This document shows positions 43,564 to 52,152 of a stretch of DNA of 64,000 nt, piece after piece. The stretch lies in the NCBI RefSeq assembly GCF_001988955.1, contig NZ_CP014263.1:5082501-5146500 (forward strand), given 5' to 3'. Each line of letters starts with the position of its first letter. The stretch's first letter is position 1. A program made the translations under genes and the position numbers. Source of the DNA: Spirosoma montaniterrae (GTDB taxonomy: Bacteria; Bacteroidota; Bacteroidia; Cytophagales; Spirosomataceae). The notes under the pieces are model-generated. The model saw only the letters and a list, made by a program, of their open reading frames with translations. It ran no database searches and was not told where the DNA came from.

Positions 43564-46233
43564 ATGCGCTCTATTTATCTATTCGTTTTGCTTGGTTGCG
43601 CTCTATTGTCACAGGCGCAGGTGCCAGCCGGTTTTGTACAACGTCAGATTGCCCGGAACCTGAATCCAACGACACTGACCTTCTCGCCCGATGGCCGGTT
43701 GTTCGTGGTTGAAAAAGACGGTGACGTGCGCGAAATCATCGACGACGTGCTGGCTCCTGACCCGTTTCTAACCGTTGGCAATGTTGACGTCAGCAACGAA
43801 CGCGGGCTGTCGGGCTTGTGTTTCCACCCCGATTTTCCCCGGACGCCCTACCTCTACGCATACTATACCGTGAAAGGCCGCAATGCCAACCGGCTTAGCC
43901 GATTCACGGTATCGGGCAGCACGGCAAATCCGCAAAGCGAAACGGTGCTGATGGAATTTGATCAACTGGTTGGCTCCATCCACAACGCCGGAGCCATGCG
44001 GTTCGGCAATGACCGTAAACTGTACGTAACTATTGGCGATGGCGGTAGCCCCGGATCGGCGCAAAGTATGACGTCGCTGCTGGGCAAAATCCTGCGGCTC
44101 AACGACGATGGAAGTATTCCTGCCGACAACCCGTTTTATAACCAGGTTAGCGGGCAATTGAGGGCCATTTACGCGCTCGGTTTTCGCAATCCGTTTTCAA
44201 TGGACATTGACCGGGCATCGGGCCGTATTTTCGTCGGCGACGTTGGTGGATCTAATTTTGAAGAGGTTAATGAGGTGTTGGCTGGGCGGAATTACGGCTG
44301 GCCGATTATCGAAGGACGCCGGAATGGGCAAACCGCACCCGCCAATTATCAGGATCCAATGTATAGTTACGACCACAATACGGGTTGCGCCGTAACGGGC
44401 GTTGCGTTTTATAACCCAGCTACGGTTCGTTTTCCAGCCGCGTACCAGGGTAAGTTTTTCTTTGCCGACTATTGCCGGGGTACTATTCAGATGCTCGACC
44501 CACAAACCGGTCGGCTCATCAGCGATTTCGTAACGGGAATCGACCGGCCCGTAGCAATTGTTGTCAGCCCCGACGGATACCTGTACTATGCGGCCCGCGC
44601 CGGGCTGGGTGGTGGCTCATCGCAGGATAACACGTCGACCTGGAACGGCGCAGTGCATAAGGTGTCCTACTTTGATTCGGGAAAACCGTACATCACCAAC
44701 CAATCGACTAACGTGCTGGTGCCGGTTGGTGAAGCCACTACGTTCACGGTTGAAGCGGTAGGCCAGAAACCCATGACCTACCGCTGGTTTCGGAACGACC
44801 GGCTCATTAGCGAAACAAATCAGAATACGTTCACGATCAGCAGCCCGGCACTTGGTGACAACGGCGCGGTCTTTCGCTGCGTGGTGGTAAACGCGCTCGG
44901 AACCGACGAATCGACACCCATGACGTTGCGCGTGGTGCAGGGGCAGCGGCCCGTAGCCCGGATCAGGCAACCCGCTACCAACGCGACGTATCGGGCCGGT
45001 GGTGTTATCAACTTTGCGGGCGATGCGCTCGATGCCAGCCAAAAGCCGCTATCCGGGGCCAAACTGACGTGGTGGATCAACTTTCACCACGATGACCATA
45101 CGCACCCGGCTCTTAGCCCAACCACCGGCTCCGTCTCCACAGGAAGTTATACCATACCCCGTTCGGGCGAAACATCGACCAACGTCTGGTATCGGGTGCA
45201 TTTGCGGGCTACCGATGTGTCGGGCCTGTTTTCAGAAACGCATGTTGACGTAAAGCCCGAACTGGCCTTAGTGACGGTCGCCAGTAATCCGTCGCTGGCT
45301 GATTTGTATCTGGATGGCGAACCCCATCAGGCAGGTTTCACGTTTGAGTCGGTCGTTGGCACAATCCGCACGCTCGAAACCCGGCCCTACCGGGCTACGG
45401 CAGATGGTTTTGCGAAGTTTCTGGGCTGGAACAGTCAACTGAAAACGAGCCGCGTCGATTACGAAATACCGGCCCAGAACGCCACGCTGACAATGACCTA
45501 CGAAATGCTGCCCTCGTCGGGCGGGAATGGCTTGTGGGCCGAATACTATGCAAGTACAGACGAGTTTAAGGAATTACCCACGCTGGTGCGAATTGACCCA
45601 ACTGTTAACTTTGACTGGGGAGACAAGGGGCCAAGAGGTGTGGGCGATGATAAATTTGTGGCACGCTGGACCGGGAAAGTGCTTGCACCGTTCACCGATA
45701 CGTATACATTCTACGTACAATCCGACGATGGTGTCAGGCTGTGGGTCGATGACAAACTATTGATCGATAAATGGATTTTTCAGCCCGAAACGGAGTGGTC
45801 GGCGCGAATCGATTTAGTAGCGGGGCGGCAGTACAACATCCGAATGGAGTACTTAGAAAATCAGGGCGCGGCTGTTTCCCGGTTGTTATGGAGTACATTG
45901 ACACAGTTCGACAAAGCTATTGTAAGCAAAGGACAATTGTTTGCCGTACAGGTCATCACCGCTACCGAGCCAGTTGCTGAGGCCAGTCTGACGGTGTTCC
46001 CCGTACCTGCCCGCGAACAGGCAACCGTGCGCTACGAAGCTACCGCTGCCAGCCCAGCCCAACTTGATGTAATCGATCTGCTGGGGCGGGCGGTTTTCTC
46101 GCGTTCGGTACGCGTATTGCCCGGAACAAATGAATACGTAATACCCGTTTCCGAGTGGCCGACTGGTTTATACACTGTTGCGCTGAAAACCGAAAACGGT
46201 AAGGTTGTCAACAGGCGGTTGTTGGTGCGGTAG
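43564..46233 (+). CDS. PQQ-dependent sugar dehydrogenase-like protein with Ig, PA14 and T9SS domains
   Basis: 889 residues. Signal peptide (MRSIYLFVLLGCALLSQAQ). Residues about 25-360 form a six-bladed glucose/sorbosone dehydrogenase propeller: LTFSPDGRLFVVEKDGDVRE, SGLCFHPDFP, GAMRFGNDRKLYVTIGDGG, YALGFRNPFSMDIDRASG and NYGWPIIEG. Then an Ig-like domain (GEATTFTVEAVGQKPMTYRW), a second beta module, and a PA14 domain (GLWAEYYASTDEFKELPTL, TYTFYVQSDDGVRLWVDDK) that probably binds carbohydrate. The end (LTVFPVPAREQATVRYEAT, GLYTVALKTENGKVVNRRLL) is a type IX sorting domain. It is thus a secreted sugar-binding oxidase candidate; the substrate is unknown and PQQ binding is inferred from the family. 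Confidence 0.9.
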   Translation: MRSIYLFVLLGCALLSQAQVPAGFVQRQIARNLNPTTLTFSPDGRLFVVEKDGDVREIIDDVLAPDPFLTVGNVDVSNERGLSGLCFHPDFPRTPYLYAYYTVKGRNANRLSRFTVSGSTANPQSETVLMEFDQLVGSIHNAGAMRFGNDRKLYVTIGDGGSPGSAQSMTSLLGKILRLNDDGSIPADNPFYNQVSGQLRAIYALGFRNPFSMDIDRASGRIFVGDVGGSNFEEVNEVLAGRNYGWPIIEGRRNGQTAPANYQDPMYSYDHNTGCAVTGVAFYNPATVRFPAAYQGKFFFADYCRGTIQMLDPQTGRLISDFVTGIDRPVAIVVSPDGYLYYAARAGLGGGSSQDNTSTWNGAVHKVSYFDSGKPYITNQSTNVLVPVGEATTFTVEAVGQKPMTYRWFRNDRLISETNQNTFTISSPALGDNGAVFRCVVVNALGTDESTPMTLRVVQGQRPVARIRQPATNATYRAGGVINFAGDALDASQKPLSGAKLTWWINFHHDDHTHPALSPTTGSVSTGSYTIPRSGETSTNVWYRVHLRATDVSGLFSETHVDVKPELALVTVASNPSLADLYLDGEPHQAGFTFESVVGTIRTLETRPYRATADGFAKFLGWNSQLKTSRVDYEIPAQNATLTMTYEMLPSSGGNGLWAEYYASTDEFKELPTLVRIDPTVNFDWGDKGPRGVGDDKFVARWTGKVLAPFTDTYTFYVQSDDGVRLWVDDKLLIDKWIFQPETEWSARIDLVAGRQYNIRMEYLENQGAAVSRLLWSTLTQFDKAIVSKGQLFAVQVITATEPVAEASLTVFPVPAREQATVRYEATAASPAQLDVIDLLGRAVFSRSVRVLPGTNEYVIPVSEWPTGLYTVALKTENGKVVNRRLLVR

Positions 46234-46242
46234 ATGCTATTT

Positions 46243-46294
46243 TTCCCTGTTCTGCAAGCCCCCGAATTAATTCGGGGGCTTGCAGAACAGGGAA
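46243..46294. terminator. 52-bp perfect palindrome between convergent genes
   Basis: The arms 46243-46268 and 46269-46294 are exact reverse complements (TTCCCTGTTCTGCAAGCCCC outer part, GAATTAATTC at the centre), with no loop. It lies between the convergent sugar dehydrogenase and TonB receptor genes, 10 bases from each stop, and probably ends both transcripts, although T runs are short (four T at 46241-46244). Confidence 0.75.
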
Positions 46295-46304
46295 GCAGTG
46301 GGAA

Positions 46305-48683
46305 TTAAAACCGCATCCGAATGCCGGCCAGAAAGTTTCGTCCGGCTTGTGGGTAGAAATAATTGTCGGCGATGAGTCGACCCTCCGAGATATAAGCGTA
46401 GGTGTAGCCGTTCGACTCGTACAACTCGTTCAGCACGTTATTGAGCAGGAGCGTAAACGAAATTTCCTGAGCAAACGATGGCTTTATTGTGTAAATAACC
46501 CGAATGTCGTTCGTGAAATAGGGGTCGAGTCTTCTGCTGGCGTTCGAGGTATTGTCTAAATATTGCTGCCCCACATACTTTGATAATAAGCTCAATTCCA
46601 GCTTGTTGGCTGGGGTAAATAGCAACTGAGACCCGGCAATTACGTTTGGCGAGAACGAAATATCGGTTTCGCGGTAGGTGCGGCTTTCCTGTTCGCCCGT
46701 GTCGAAATTGTCTATGAATTCAGTAAAGTTGCGAATTCGGTTGCGGCTGAATGTAGCATTTACGTTCCAGCGGAGTTTTTGCGCCAGTTTCGCCCCCGCT
46801 TCCAACTCCAGCCCGGCCCGGTAACTGACCGGAATATTGACGCGGTTATAGGCTCCAACGTCGTTGATCTGCCCCGATAACACCAACTGATTCCGGTAAT
46901 TCATGTAATACGCATTGGCCGTAAACGCCAGTCGCTGCGTTTGCCATTTCCAGCCCGCTTCGTAGTCGATTAATCGCTCGGCTTTGGGGCGGCTTGCGGG
47001 TGTCGATTGGGTGAAATTGTCGCGGTTGGGTTCGCGATGGCCCACGCCCACCGATGTATACAGCGTGTTGCGGTCGTTCAGCACGTAGGTCAGGCCCGCT
47101 TTCGGGTTGAAGAACGTCAGGTTGGCGGTTTGCTGCACATTCCGAAGTTGCCCGTCGAAGCCCAGAAACGAATAGCCCACCGTCCGTACCTGTAAATCGG
47201 CAAAGGCGTTCAGGTTGGGCGTAAACTGGTAAAACGCTTTGGCATACAGATTGGCGTCGGTTTTGGTAGCGTCGTTGTCGTAATAACGGTCGCGGATATT
47301 GGTATTCCCGGCGATGCGTGCCCAAATGATTTCGCCGAAATGTTTGCCCTGATATTGATTCCAGCCACCACCAATGTTGGCCGTTAGCTTGCCGAAACTG
47401 TTGTAATCGAACGAAAACACGGTGCCGTAAAAATGATTGTCTAACCACCGTCGGCGGATAAAATCGGTCTGCCTAATCGTAGAATCGCCAATCATCACAT
47501 TCGGCAGGCCATAGTCGCTGTAAGGTTCGTCGGGACGGAACTGCTCGAAATAACCCCGGCCCCGCGTGTAGAAAAACGACACGTTCGACCGCCATTTTCG
47601 GCTCAGTTCATGCGACGTAATCAACTGATACTGATCCTGCTGGTAGTTGTCTGTTTCGTTGTCATACGTGTAGGGGTTGAATGTCCGGTTGGTTTTCAGC
47701 AGATTCTCCGGCACCCCGCCCCACGATTGGTAGGTTTGTTCCTGGCCCGAAAAAATGTTGAGCCGGATAAAACTTTTGCCCGTATAATAGCCACCGGATA
47801 CATAGAACGACCGCAAATCGGAGAATGCCCGGTCGATGAACCCGTCAGAATAAATCCGCGATAGCCGTGCATCCACCACAAAATGGTTATTCAGCAGCCC
47901 AGTTCCGGCCATAACCGTAGCCCGACGCGTACCAAACGACCCGCCCGACAGGTTGGCCTCAGCATAGGGTTTTTTCTCCAGCGAATTGGTTTGAATATTC
48001 ACCGACGCCCCAAACGCACCCGCGCCGTTGGTCGACGTGCCTATGCCGCGCTGAATCTGAATGCTGCTTACCGACGACGCAAAATCGGGCATGTTCACAA
48101 AGAACGTCCCCTGCGATTCGGCATCGTTGTAAGGAATACCGTTGAGCGTCACGTTTACCCGCGTGGCGTCGGAGCCGCGTATCCGAATGCCAGTGTAGCC
48201 AACGCCTGCACCCGCGTCGGAGGTGGTCACAATAGAGGGCGTGAAATTGAGCAGTTGCGGAATGTCCTGACCCAGATTGAGTTTGGTTAAATCCCGACGC
48301 GTCACGTCGGTATAGGCAATAGCCGATTTCTGATTGGCCCGCGTTGCGCTCACCACCACTTCATCGACGGCAATGGCCGTTTTCTGTAGTGTGATCGATA
48401 CGGTTTTCATCTGAGCCGGGTCGATGGTCTGCGTTTGTGCTTCGTAGCCCAGCAGCGAAGCCCGCAGCGTTATAAGGCCGGGTTTAAGATTCGACAGCCG
48501 GAATACGCCGTTCGCATCGGCAAACGTGCCAATGTACGTACCTTCAACAGTGATGGCTGCACCGGGCAGCGGATCGTCGGTGTCGCGCACGGTGCCGGAA
48601 ATGGAGAGTTGTGCCCAAACAGGCACGACCAACAGCCACAGCAGGGCCGTCGATAGAGAAAAGTAGGTCGTCTGTTTTTTCAT
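46305..48683 (-). CDS. TonB-dependent receptor under TPP riboswitch control (predicted thiamine uptake)
   Basis: 792 residues. Signal peptide (FSLSTALLWLLVVPVWAQ), then a carboxypeptidase-regulatory-like domain (SISGTVRDTDDPLPGAAITV), the plug (DIPQLLNFTPSIVTTSDAGA, GIRIRGSDATRVNVTLNGIP) and a 22-strand barrel ending NFLAGIRMRF, with the terminal Phe expected for outer-membrane assembly. It imports a substrate through the outer membrane with TonB energy. A TPP riboswitch lies 80 bases upstream on the same strand, so thiamine or a precursor is the predicted cargo. In other Bacteroidota such receptors sit next to pnuT and a thiamine pyrophosphokinase gene; neither is adjacent here. Confidence 0.93.
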   Translation of the reverse strand: MKKQTTYFSLSTALLWLLVVPVWAQLSISGTVRDTDDPLPGAAITVEGTYIGTFADANGVFRLSNLKPGLITLRASLLGYEAQTQTIDPAQMKTVSITLQKTAIAVDEVVVSATRANQKSAIAYTDVTRRDLTKLNLGQDIPQLLNFTPSIVTTSDAGAGVGYTGIRIRGSDATRVNVTLNGIPYNDAESQGTFFVNMPDFASSVSSIQIQRGIGTSTNGAGAFGASVNIQTNSLEKKPYAEANLSGGSFGTRRATVMAGTGLLNNHFVVDARLSRIYSDGFIDRAFSDLRSFYVSGGYYTGKSFIRLNIFSGQEQTYQSWGGVPENLLKTNRTFNPYTYDNETDNYQQDQYQLITSHELSRKWRSNVSFFYTRGRGYFEQFRPDEPYSDYGLPNVMIGDSTIRQTDFIRRRWLDNHFYGTVFSFDYNSFGKLTANIGGGWNQYQGKHFGEIIWARIAGNTNIRDRYYDNDATKTDANLYAKAFYQFTPNLNAFADLQVRTVGYSFLGFDGQLRNVQQTANLTFFNPKAGLTYVLNDRNTLYTSVGVGHREPNRDNFTQSTPASRPKAERLIDYEAGWKWQTQRLAFTANAYYMNYRNQLVLSGQINDVGAYNRVNIPVSYRAGLELEAGAKLAQKLRWNVNATFSRNRIRNFTEFIDNFDTGEQESRTYRETDISFSPNVIAGSQLLFTPANKLELSLLSKYVGQQYLDNTSNASRRLDPYFTNDIRVIYTIKPSFAQEISFTLLLNNVLNELYESNGYTYAYISEGRLIADNYFYPQAGRNFLAGIRMRF

Positions 48684-48746
48684 GACGAAAAAGCGACGAT
48701 AGGCAAAGGGGCCGGACCTACCTTTGGTTTGATGGTTTGTGTATCC

Positions 48747-48767
48747 GGGCGAACAACCCGTTCGCCC
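48747..48767 (-). promoter_or_regulatory. Hairpin following the TPP aptamer, candidate expression platform
   Basis: On the minus strand GGGCGAAC (48760-48767) pairs with GTTCGCCC (48747-48754), loop of five bases, just downstream of the aptamer. No T run follows, so control of translation rather than an intrinsic terminator is more likely. Confidence 0.5.
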
Positions 48768-48770
48768 TAC

Positions 48771-48846
48771 ATTTCCCTTCGCAGCATTACCTGTGCAGGT
48801 TCAATGGGTATAATCTCAGCCCGTTATATTGGGGCACCCCTTAGAA
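48771..48846 (-). promoter_or_regulatory. TPP riboswitch (THI element)
   Basis: On the minus strand the aptamer carries all conserved blocks in order: GGGGTGCCC (P1/P2 side), GGGCTGAGATTATACCC (the thiamine-box core GCTGAGA), TTGAACCTG and CAGGTAATGCTGCGAAGG. It is 76 bases long, the common size. It should bind thiamine pyrophosphate and switch off the downstream TonB receptor gene. A Bacteroidota-type promoter lies just upstream. Confidence 0.95.
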
Positions 48847-48857
48847 GATTAGCACGG

Positions 48858-48885
48858 CAAATATAAAGTAATTTTAATATAACAA
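48858..48885 (-). promoter_or_regulatory. Bacteroidota-type promoter for the riboswitch-controlled receptor
   Basis: On the minus strand TTG (48883-48885) is followed after 17 bases by TATATTTG (48858-48865). The predicted start near 48852 is immediately before the TPP aptamer. Confidence 0.7.
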
Positions 48886-48980
48886 GGTTACTGAGCGGAC
48901 GTTATGCTATCTGAGTAACCTTATTCTCCAATTTGAGTTTATTGTAGACACCACGTTTGACGTAGACCTCAGGCCCTCTT

Positions 48981-49223
48981 ATGAATGAATTTGATTTAGT
49001 TGTTCTGAATGAAAACATACCGGCCAAACGCCTGAAAGCAGGTGATGTCGGCACCATCTTAACCGTTTACAGTGAAGGCAAAGCATTTGAGGTTGAATTT
49101 GTCACGTTGACGGGCGAAGCCGTGGCGATTGAAACCTTATTGGCGCATCAAATTCGGGCGGTTCGGGCGTCAGAAATCATGAGTGTACGCGATACGGCTG
49201 TTCTGGAAACGGCAAATCCGTAA
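48981..49223 (+). CDS. DUF4926 domain-containing protein
   Basis: 80 residues. The DUF4926 pattern is plain: DLVVLNENIPAKRLKAGDVG, TILTVYSEGKAFEVEFVTL and TGEAVAIETLLAHQIRAV. The fold is a small beta barrel of unknown function. DUF4926 genes often sit beside DUF6883 or other small genes and have been suspected of antitoxin-like roles, but here no partner is adjacent. It is followed by the TPR gene at 49291, 67 bp away on the same strand. Confidence 0.8.
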   Translation: MNEFDLVVLNENIPAKRLKAGDVGTILTVYSEGKAFEVEFVTLTGEAVAIETLLAHQIRAVRASEIMSVRDTAVLETANP

Positions 49224-49290
49224 ACTTTTGAGCATTATGCTTTTCCGTAACGCAGATTCCTTCTAATTTTGCAATCCAAATTGCAAAAGC

Positions 49291-49986
49291 ATGAGCAAAA
49301 AGAATCCCGGATTAGAGTTTTTAGAAGACCCGGACGCATTAGAAGGCAAATTAGAGGAAGTTGGTGACTTCTTCCAGCAAAACCAAAAGCTGGTACTGGG
49401 AGTTGTTGGGGGTATTCTGGCCTTGATCGTCGGTTTCTTTGGTTACAGATATTACATCAGTACGCAGGACGAAACGGCGCAGGCTGAATTATTTCCGTCC
49501 GTCTATCAACTCGAAGCCGACTCAACCAGCAAAGCAATCAACGGCAACGGCAGAACGCCCGGTCTGCGGGCCGTGGCTGATAACTACGGCTCAACCGATG
49601 CCGGTAATCAGGCCAAGTTGCTGACAGGCGTTGCTTTCATGAAGCAGGGTAAGTACGATGAAGCGATAGACTATCTGAAAGGTTTCTCAGCATCGGATTT
49701 GCTGTTGCAACCCCGTGCCTACGCGCTCATCGGCGACGCCTACATGGAAAAGAAAAGCTACGATGAAGCGGCTGAGTATTACAGTAAAGCGGCTGATTAT
49801 AAGCCGAATAAGTACTTTACGCCCGGTTATCTGCTGAAACTGGCGATTGCCCAGGAGCAGGCCAAACAGAACGACAAGGCTATCGAAACGTACAACGACA
49901 TCATCAATACCTACGCGCAATCGACCGAGGCTGTTCTGGCTAAGAAGTACAAATCCGTGCTCGAAGCAACAGTTGGCGAGTCGTAA
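49291..49986 (+). CDS. Membrane-anchored tetratricopeptide repeat protein (YfgM-like)
   Basis: 231 residues. An acidic N-terminus (PGLEFLEDPDALEGKLEEVG) precedes one membrane helix (LVLGVVGGILALIVGFFGY at about 35-53); the rest is helical, with TPR units (AKLLTGVAFMKQGKYDEAID, ALIGDAYMEKKSYDEAAEYY, KLAIAQEQAKQNDKAIETYN). This is the layout of YfgM/CcmI-type ancillary factors of the Sec translocon or other periplasmic scaffolds. A TAATTTTG box at 49264-49271 may be a -7 element but lacks a clear TTG. It ends with a good terminator. Confidence 0.85.
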   Translation: MSKKNPGLEFLEDPDALEGKLEEVGDFFQQNQKLVLGVVGGILALIVGFFGYRYYISTQDETAQAELFPSVYQLEADSTSKAINGNGRTPGLRAVADNYGSTDAGNQAKLLTGVAFMKQGKYDEAIDYLKGFSASDLLLQPRAYALIGDAYMEKKSYDEAAEYYSKAADYKPNKYFTPGYLLKLAIAQEQAKQNDKAIETYNDIINTYAQSTEAVLAKKYKSVLEATVGES

Positions 49987-50012
49987 GCGTATCTGAACAA
50001 ATCAATACAGCG

Positions 50013-50049
50013 AAGGGACAAAGCCAACCGAGGTTTTGTCCCTTTTTTT
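50013..50049 (+). terminator. Intrinsic terminator of the TPR gene
   Basis: AAGGGACAAA (50013-50022) pairs with TTTGTCCCTT (50035-50044), followed by a T run through 50049. Confidence 0.85.
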
Positions 50050-50051
50050 GA

Positions 50052-50198
50052 CCTGTGATTCGTCAGATTTTTTTGATTAATCAGATTCATTTTTCGCTCG
50101 CCCTGAGCCGAAAATCAGTACACATAGCAATCAACAATAGTTGATAAATTGCAAGTTAAATCAATCAGCGAAATCAGGTCAATCCGACGAATCACAGT
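50052..50198. repeat. Inverted array of about 11-base repeats before ribH
   Basis: The left arm reads CTGTGATTCGT, CAGATTTTTTT, GATTAATCAGA from 50052. The right arm, reverse complemented, reads CTGTGATTCGT, CGGATTGACCT, GATTTCGCTGA, TTGATTTAACT (50155-50198). The period is 11 on both arms; the outermost 12 bases are an exact inverted match. Confidence 0.75.
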
Positions 50199-50204
50199 TC
50201 TGAC

Positions 50205-50711
50205 ATGTCATCAGCCCACAAAAACCTTAGCGTCTTCGCTACCGACGACCTGCCCGATGTGAGCCATCGGCGGTTTGCTATTCTGGTTGCCGAATGGAAT
50301 ACCGAAGTGACCGAAGCCCTGTTCAACGGGGCCTATGAAACCCTGCTGGCCTATGGCGCAAAGGCGGAAAACATTATTCGTGGCAATGTGCCGGGCAGCT
50401 ATGAGTTGACGCTGGGGGCGCAATGGTTCGCTCAGCGCGATGACATTGATGCGGTAATTGCGCTCGGCTGCGTGATTCAGGGCGAAACCAAACACAACGA
50501 TTACATCAACCACGCCGTAGCCCAGGGCCTGACCAACGTAAGCCTGAAAACCGGCAAGCCCGTGATTTTCGGCGTATTAACGCCTAACGACCAGCAACAG
50601 GCCCTCGACCGGGCGGGCGGCAAACATGGCAACAAAGGCGATGAAGCCGCTATGACAGCCATCAAAATGCTCGGATTACAGAAACTGGTTTATTCGTACC
50701 AATTTAACTAA
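50205..50711 (+). CDS. ribH: 6,7-dimethyl-8-ribityllumazine synthase
   Basis: 168 residues, the normal size. It condenses 5-amino-6-ribitylaminouracil with dihydroxybutanone phosphate in riboflavin synthesis and assembles as a 60-mer or pentamer. Motifs: FAILVAEWNTEVTEALFNGA (substrate Trp), NVPGSYELTLGAQWFA, GCVIQGETKHNDYI (catalytic His; this family often has GETxHF) and PVIFGVLTPNDQQQALDRAG. It is alone among the rib genes. A repeat array lies before it and another after it. Confidence 0.95.
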   Translation: MSSAHKNLSVFATDDLPDVSHRRFAILVAEWNTEVTEALFNGAYETLLAYGAKAENIIRGNVPGSYELTLGAQWFAQRDDIDAVIALGCVIQGETKHNDYINHAVAQGLTNVSLKTGKPVIFGVLTPNDQQQALDRAGGKHGNKGDEAAMTAIKMLGLQKLVYSYQFN

Positions 50712-50807
50712 TGAATGATGGAATGATTGAGTGATTGAATGAGCCGCCAAACCACGTCGGGTTTATTCAGTCATTCAATCACTCTACCATTCAGTCATTC
50801 AACCACT
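50709..50807. repeat. Inverted array of octamer repeats between ribH and lysC
   Basis: The left arm reads ATGAATGA, TGGAATGA, TTGAGTGA, TTGAATGA (50711-50742). The right arm, reverse complemented, reads AGTGGTTG, AATGACTG, AATGGTAG, AGTGATTG, AATGACTG (50766-50806). Same octamer family and same spacing as the array at 16145-16226. It ends one base before the lysC start codon. Confidence 0.82.
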
Positions 50808-52133
50808 ATGCACGTCTGGAAATTTGGCGGTACATCGGTCGGGAAGCCCGAACGGATGCAGTCGATTCGCCACCTGATTACCGCCGACGATACCCGTAAA
50901 ATCGTCGTGCTGTCGGCCCTGTCGGGGTCGACCAACGCCCTGTTAGCTATTGGCGAGGCTTTGAAAAATAATAATGATGCCGAAGCCAACGCGCAAATCG
51001 ACAAACTCAACGCGCATTACGATGCGTTTGTGAGCGAACTCTACAAAACCGATGCGGGCCGGGCGGCTGGTCGGCAGGTGGTTGATGCCGAGTTTTCGTT
51101 CATCCGGTCGCTAACCCGCATCAAGCCGTTTACGCTCAAGCAGGAGAAAGAACTCGTGGCCGAGGGCGAACTGCTCAGCACGCAGCTATTTCATGCGTTT
51201 CTGGCCGAAGAAGGTGTTTCGTCAACGCTGTTGCCCGCGTTGGAGTTTATGCGTATCGACGCTGATAATGAGCCGGAAATTCAATTTACAGAAGAAAAAC
51301 TGGCTGAAATATTGCCTGCTCATGCCGATAAGCAAATTATTGTGACGCAGGGTTTTATCTGCCGGAATCCGCGTGGCGAGGTCGATAACCTGAAGCGGGG
51401 CGGCTCCGATTATACAGCCTCGCTGATTGGCGGAGCTATCCGGGCCGAGGAAATTCAAATCTGGACCGACATCGACGGGATGCACAACAACGACCCGCGC
51501 ATCGTGAAAAATACGTTTCCCGTTCGTGAACTGACATTCGATGAAGCGGCTGAATTAGCCTATTTTGGTGCGAAGATTCTGCATCCGTCTACCATTACGC
51601 CCGCCCGCATGTTTGGCGTACCGGTGCGTCTGAAAAACACGATGGACCCCACTGCGCCCGGTACGCTCATCGCCGACCGCACAAGCGATCAGGTATTCAA
51701 AGCCGTAGCGGCTAAAGATGGTATCACGGCTCTGTATATTCACTCGACCCGGATGCTGAACGCTTACGGTTTCCTGCGCCGGATTTTCGAGATTTTCGAG
51801 AAGTACAAAACACCGGTCGATATGATTACGACGTCGGAAGTGTCGGTATCGGTCACGATTGATAATACCGAACGCATTCAGGAAATTACCGACGAACTCA
51901 GCACATTCTGTACGCTCGAAGAACCCGACTACGACCAAACGATTATTTGCATTGTTGGTAATTTTAGTGCTGATAACGAGGGGGTTGCCGTGCGTGTGTT
52001 CAACGCGATGAAGAACATCCCCATTCGGATGGTATCGTATGGCGGCACCGAAAGTAACCTCTCGCTGCTTGTTCACGGCAAGTATAAAGCCGACGCGCTG
52101 AATGCCCTGAATGAAGGGCTATTTTCGCTGTAA
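50808..52133 (+). CDS. lysC: Aspartate kinase
   Basis: 441 residues from ATG 50808 (MHVWKFGGTSVGKPERMQSI); the frame is open from 50739, but that stretch translates the repeat array. It phosphorylates aspartate, the first step to lysine, threonine and methionine. The kinase domain has KFGGTSVG and KRGGSDYTASLIGGAI with FDEAAELAYFGAKILHPST; two ACT domains follow at about 300-441 (YIHSTRMLNAYGFLRRIFEI, ICIVGNFSADNEGVAVRVFN), giving feedback control. It is the monofunctional type, with no homoserine dehydrogenase domain. The stop (52131-52133) overlaps TAACTTTG, a possible -7 box of the following toxin-antitoxin-like pair. Confidence 0.94.
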   Translation: MHVWKFGGTSVGKPERMQSIRHLITADDTRKIVVLSALSGSTNALLAIGEALKNNNDAEANAQIDKLNAHYDAFVSELYKTDAGRAAGRQVVDAEFSFIRSLTRIKPFTLKQEKELVAEGELLSTQLFHAFLAEEGVSSTLLPALEFMRIDADNEPEIQFTEEKLAEILPAHADKQIIVTQGFICRNPRGEVDNLKRGGSDYTASLIGGAIRAEEIQIWTDIDGMHNNDPRIVKNTFPVRELTFDEAAELAYFGAKILHPSTITPARMFGVPVRLKNTMDPTAPGTLIADRTSDQVFKAVAAKDGITALYIHSTRMLNAYGFLRRIFEIFEKYKTPVDMITTSEVSVSVTIDNTERIQEITDELSTFCTLEEPDYDQTIICIVGNFSADNEGVAVRVFNAMKNIPIRMVSYGGTESNLSLLVHGKYKADALNALNEGLFSL

Positions 52134-52152
52134 CTTTGCATTCCCAACTGCC

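Noticed and set aside
49264..49271. Promoter for the TPR gene
   Set aside because: TAATTTTG is present, but no TTG stands at 17-21 bases upstream; kept only as a note.
50052..50204. FMN riboswitch upstream of ribH
   Set aside because: None of the conserved RFN blocks are present; the sequence is an 11-base repeat array.
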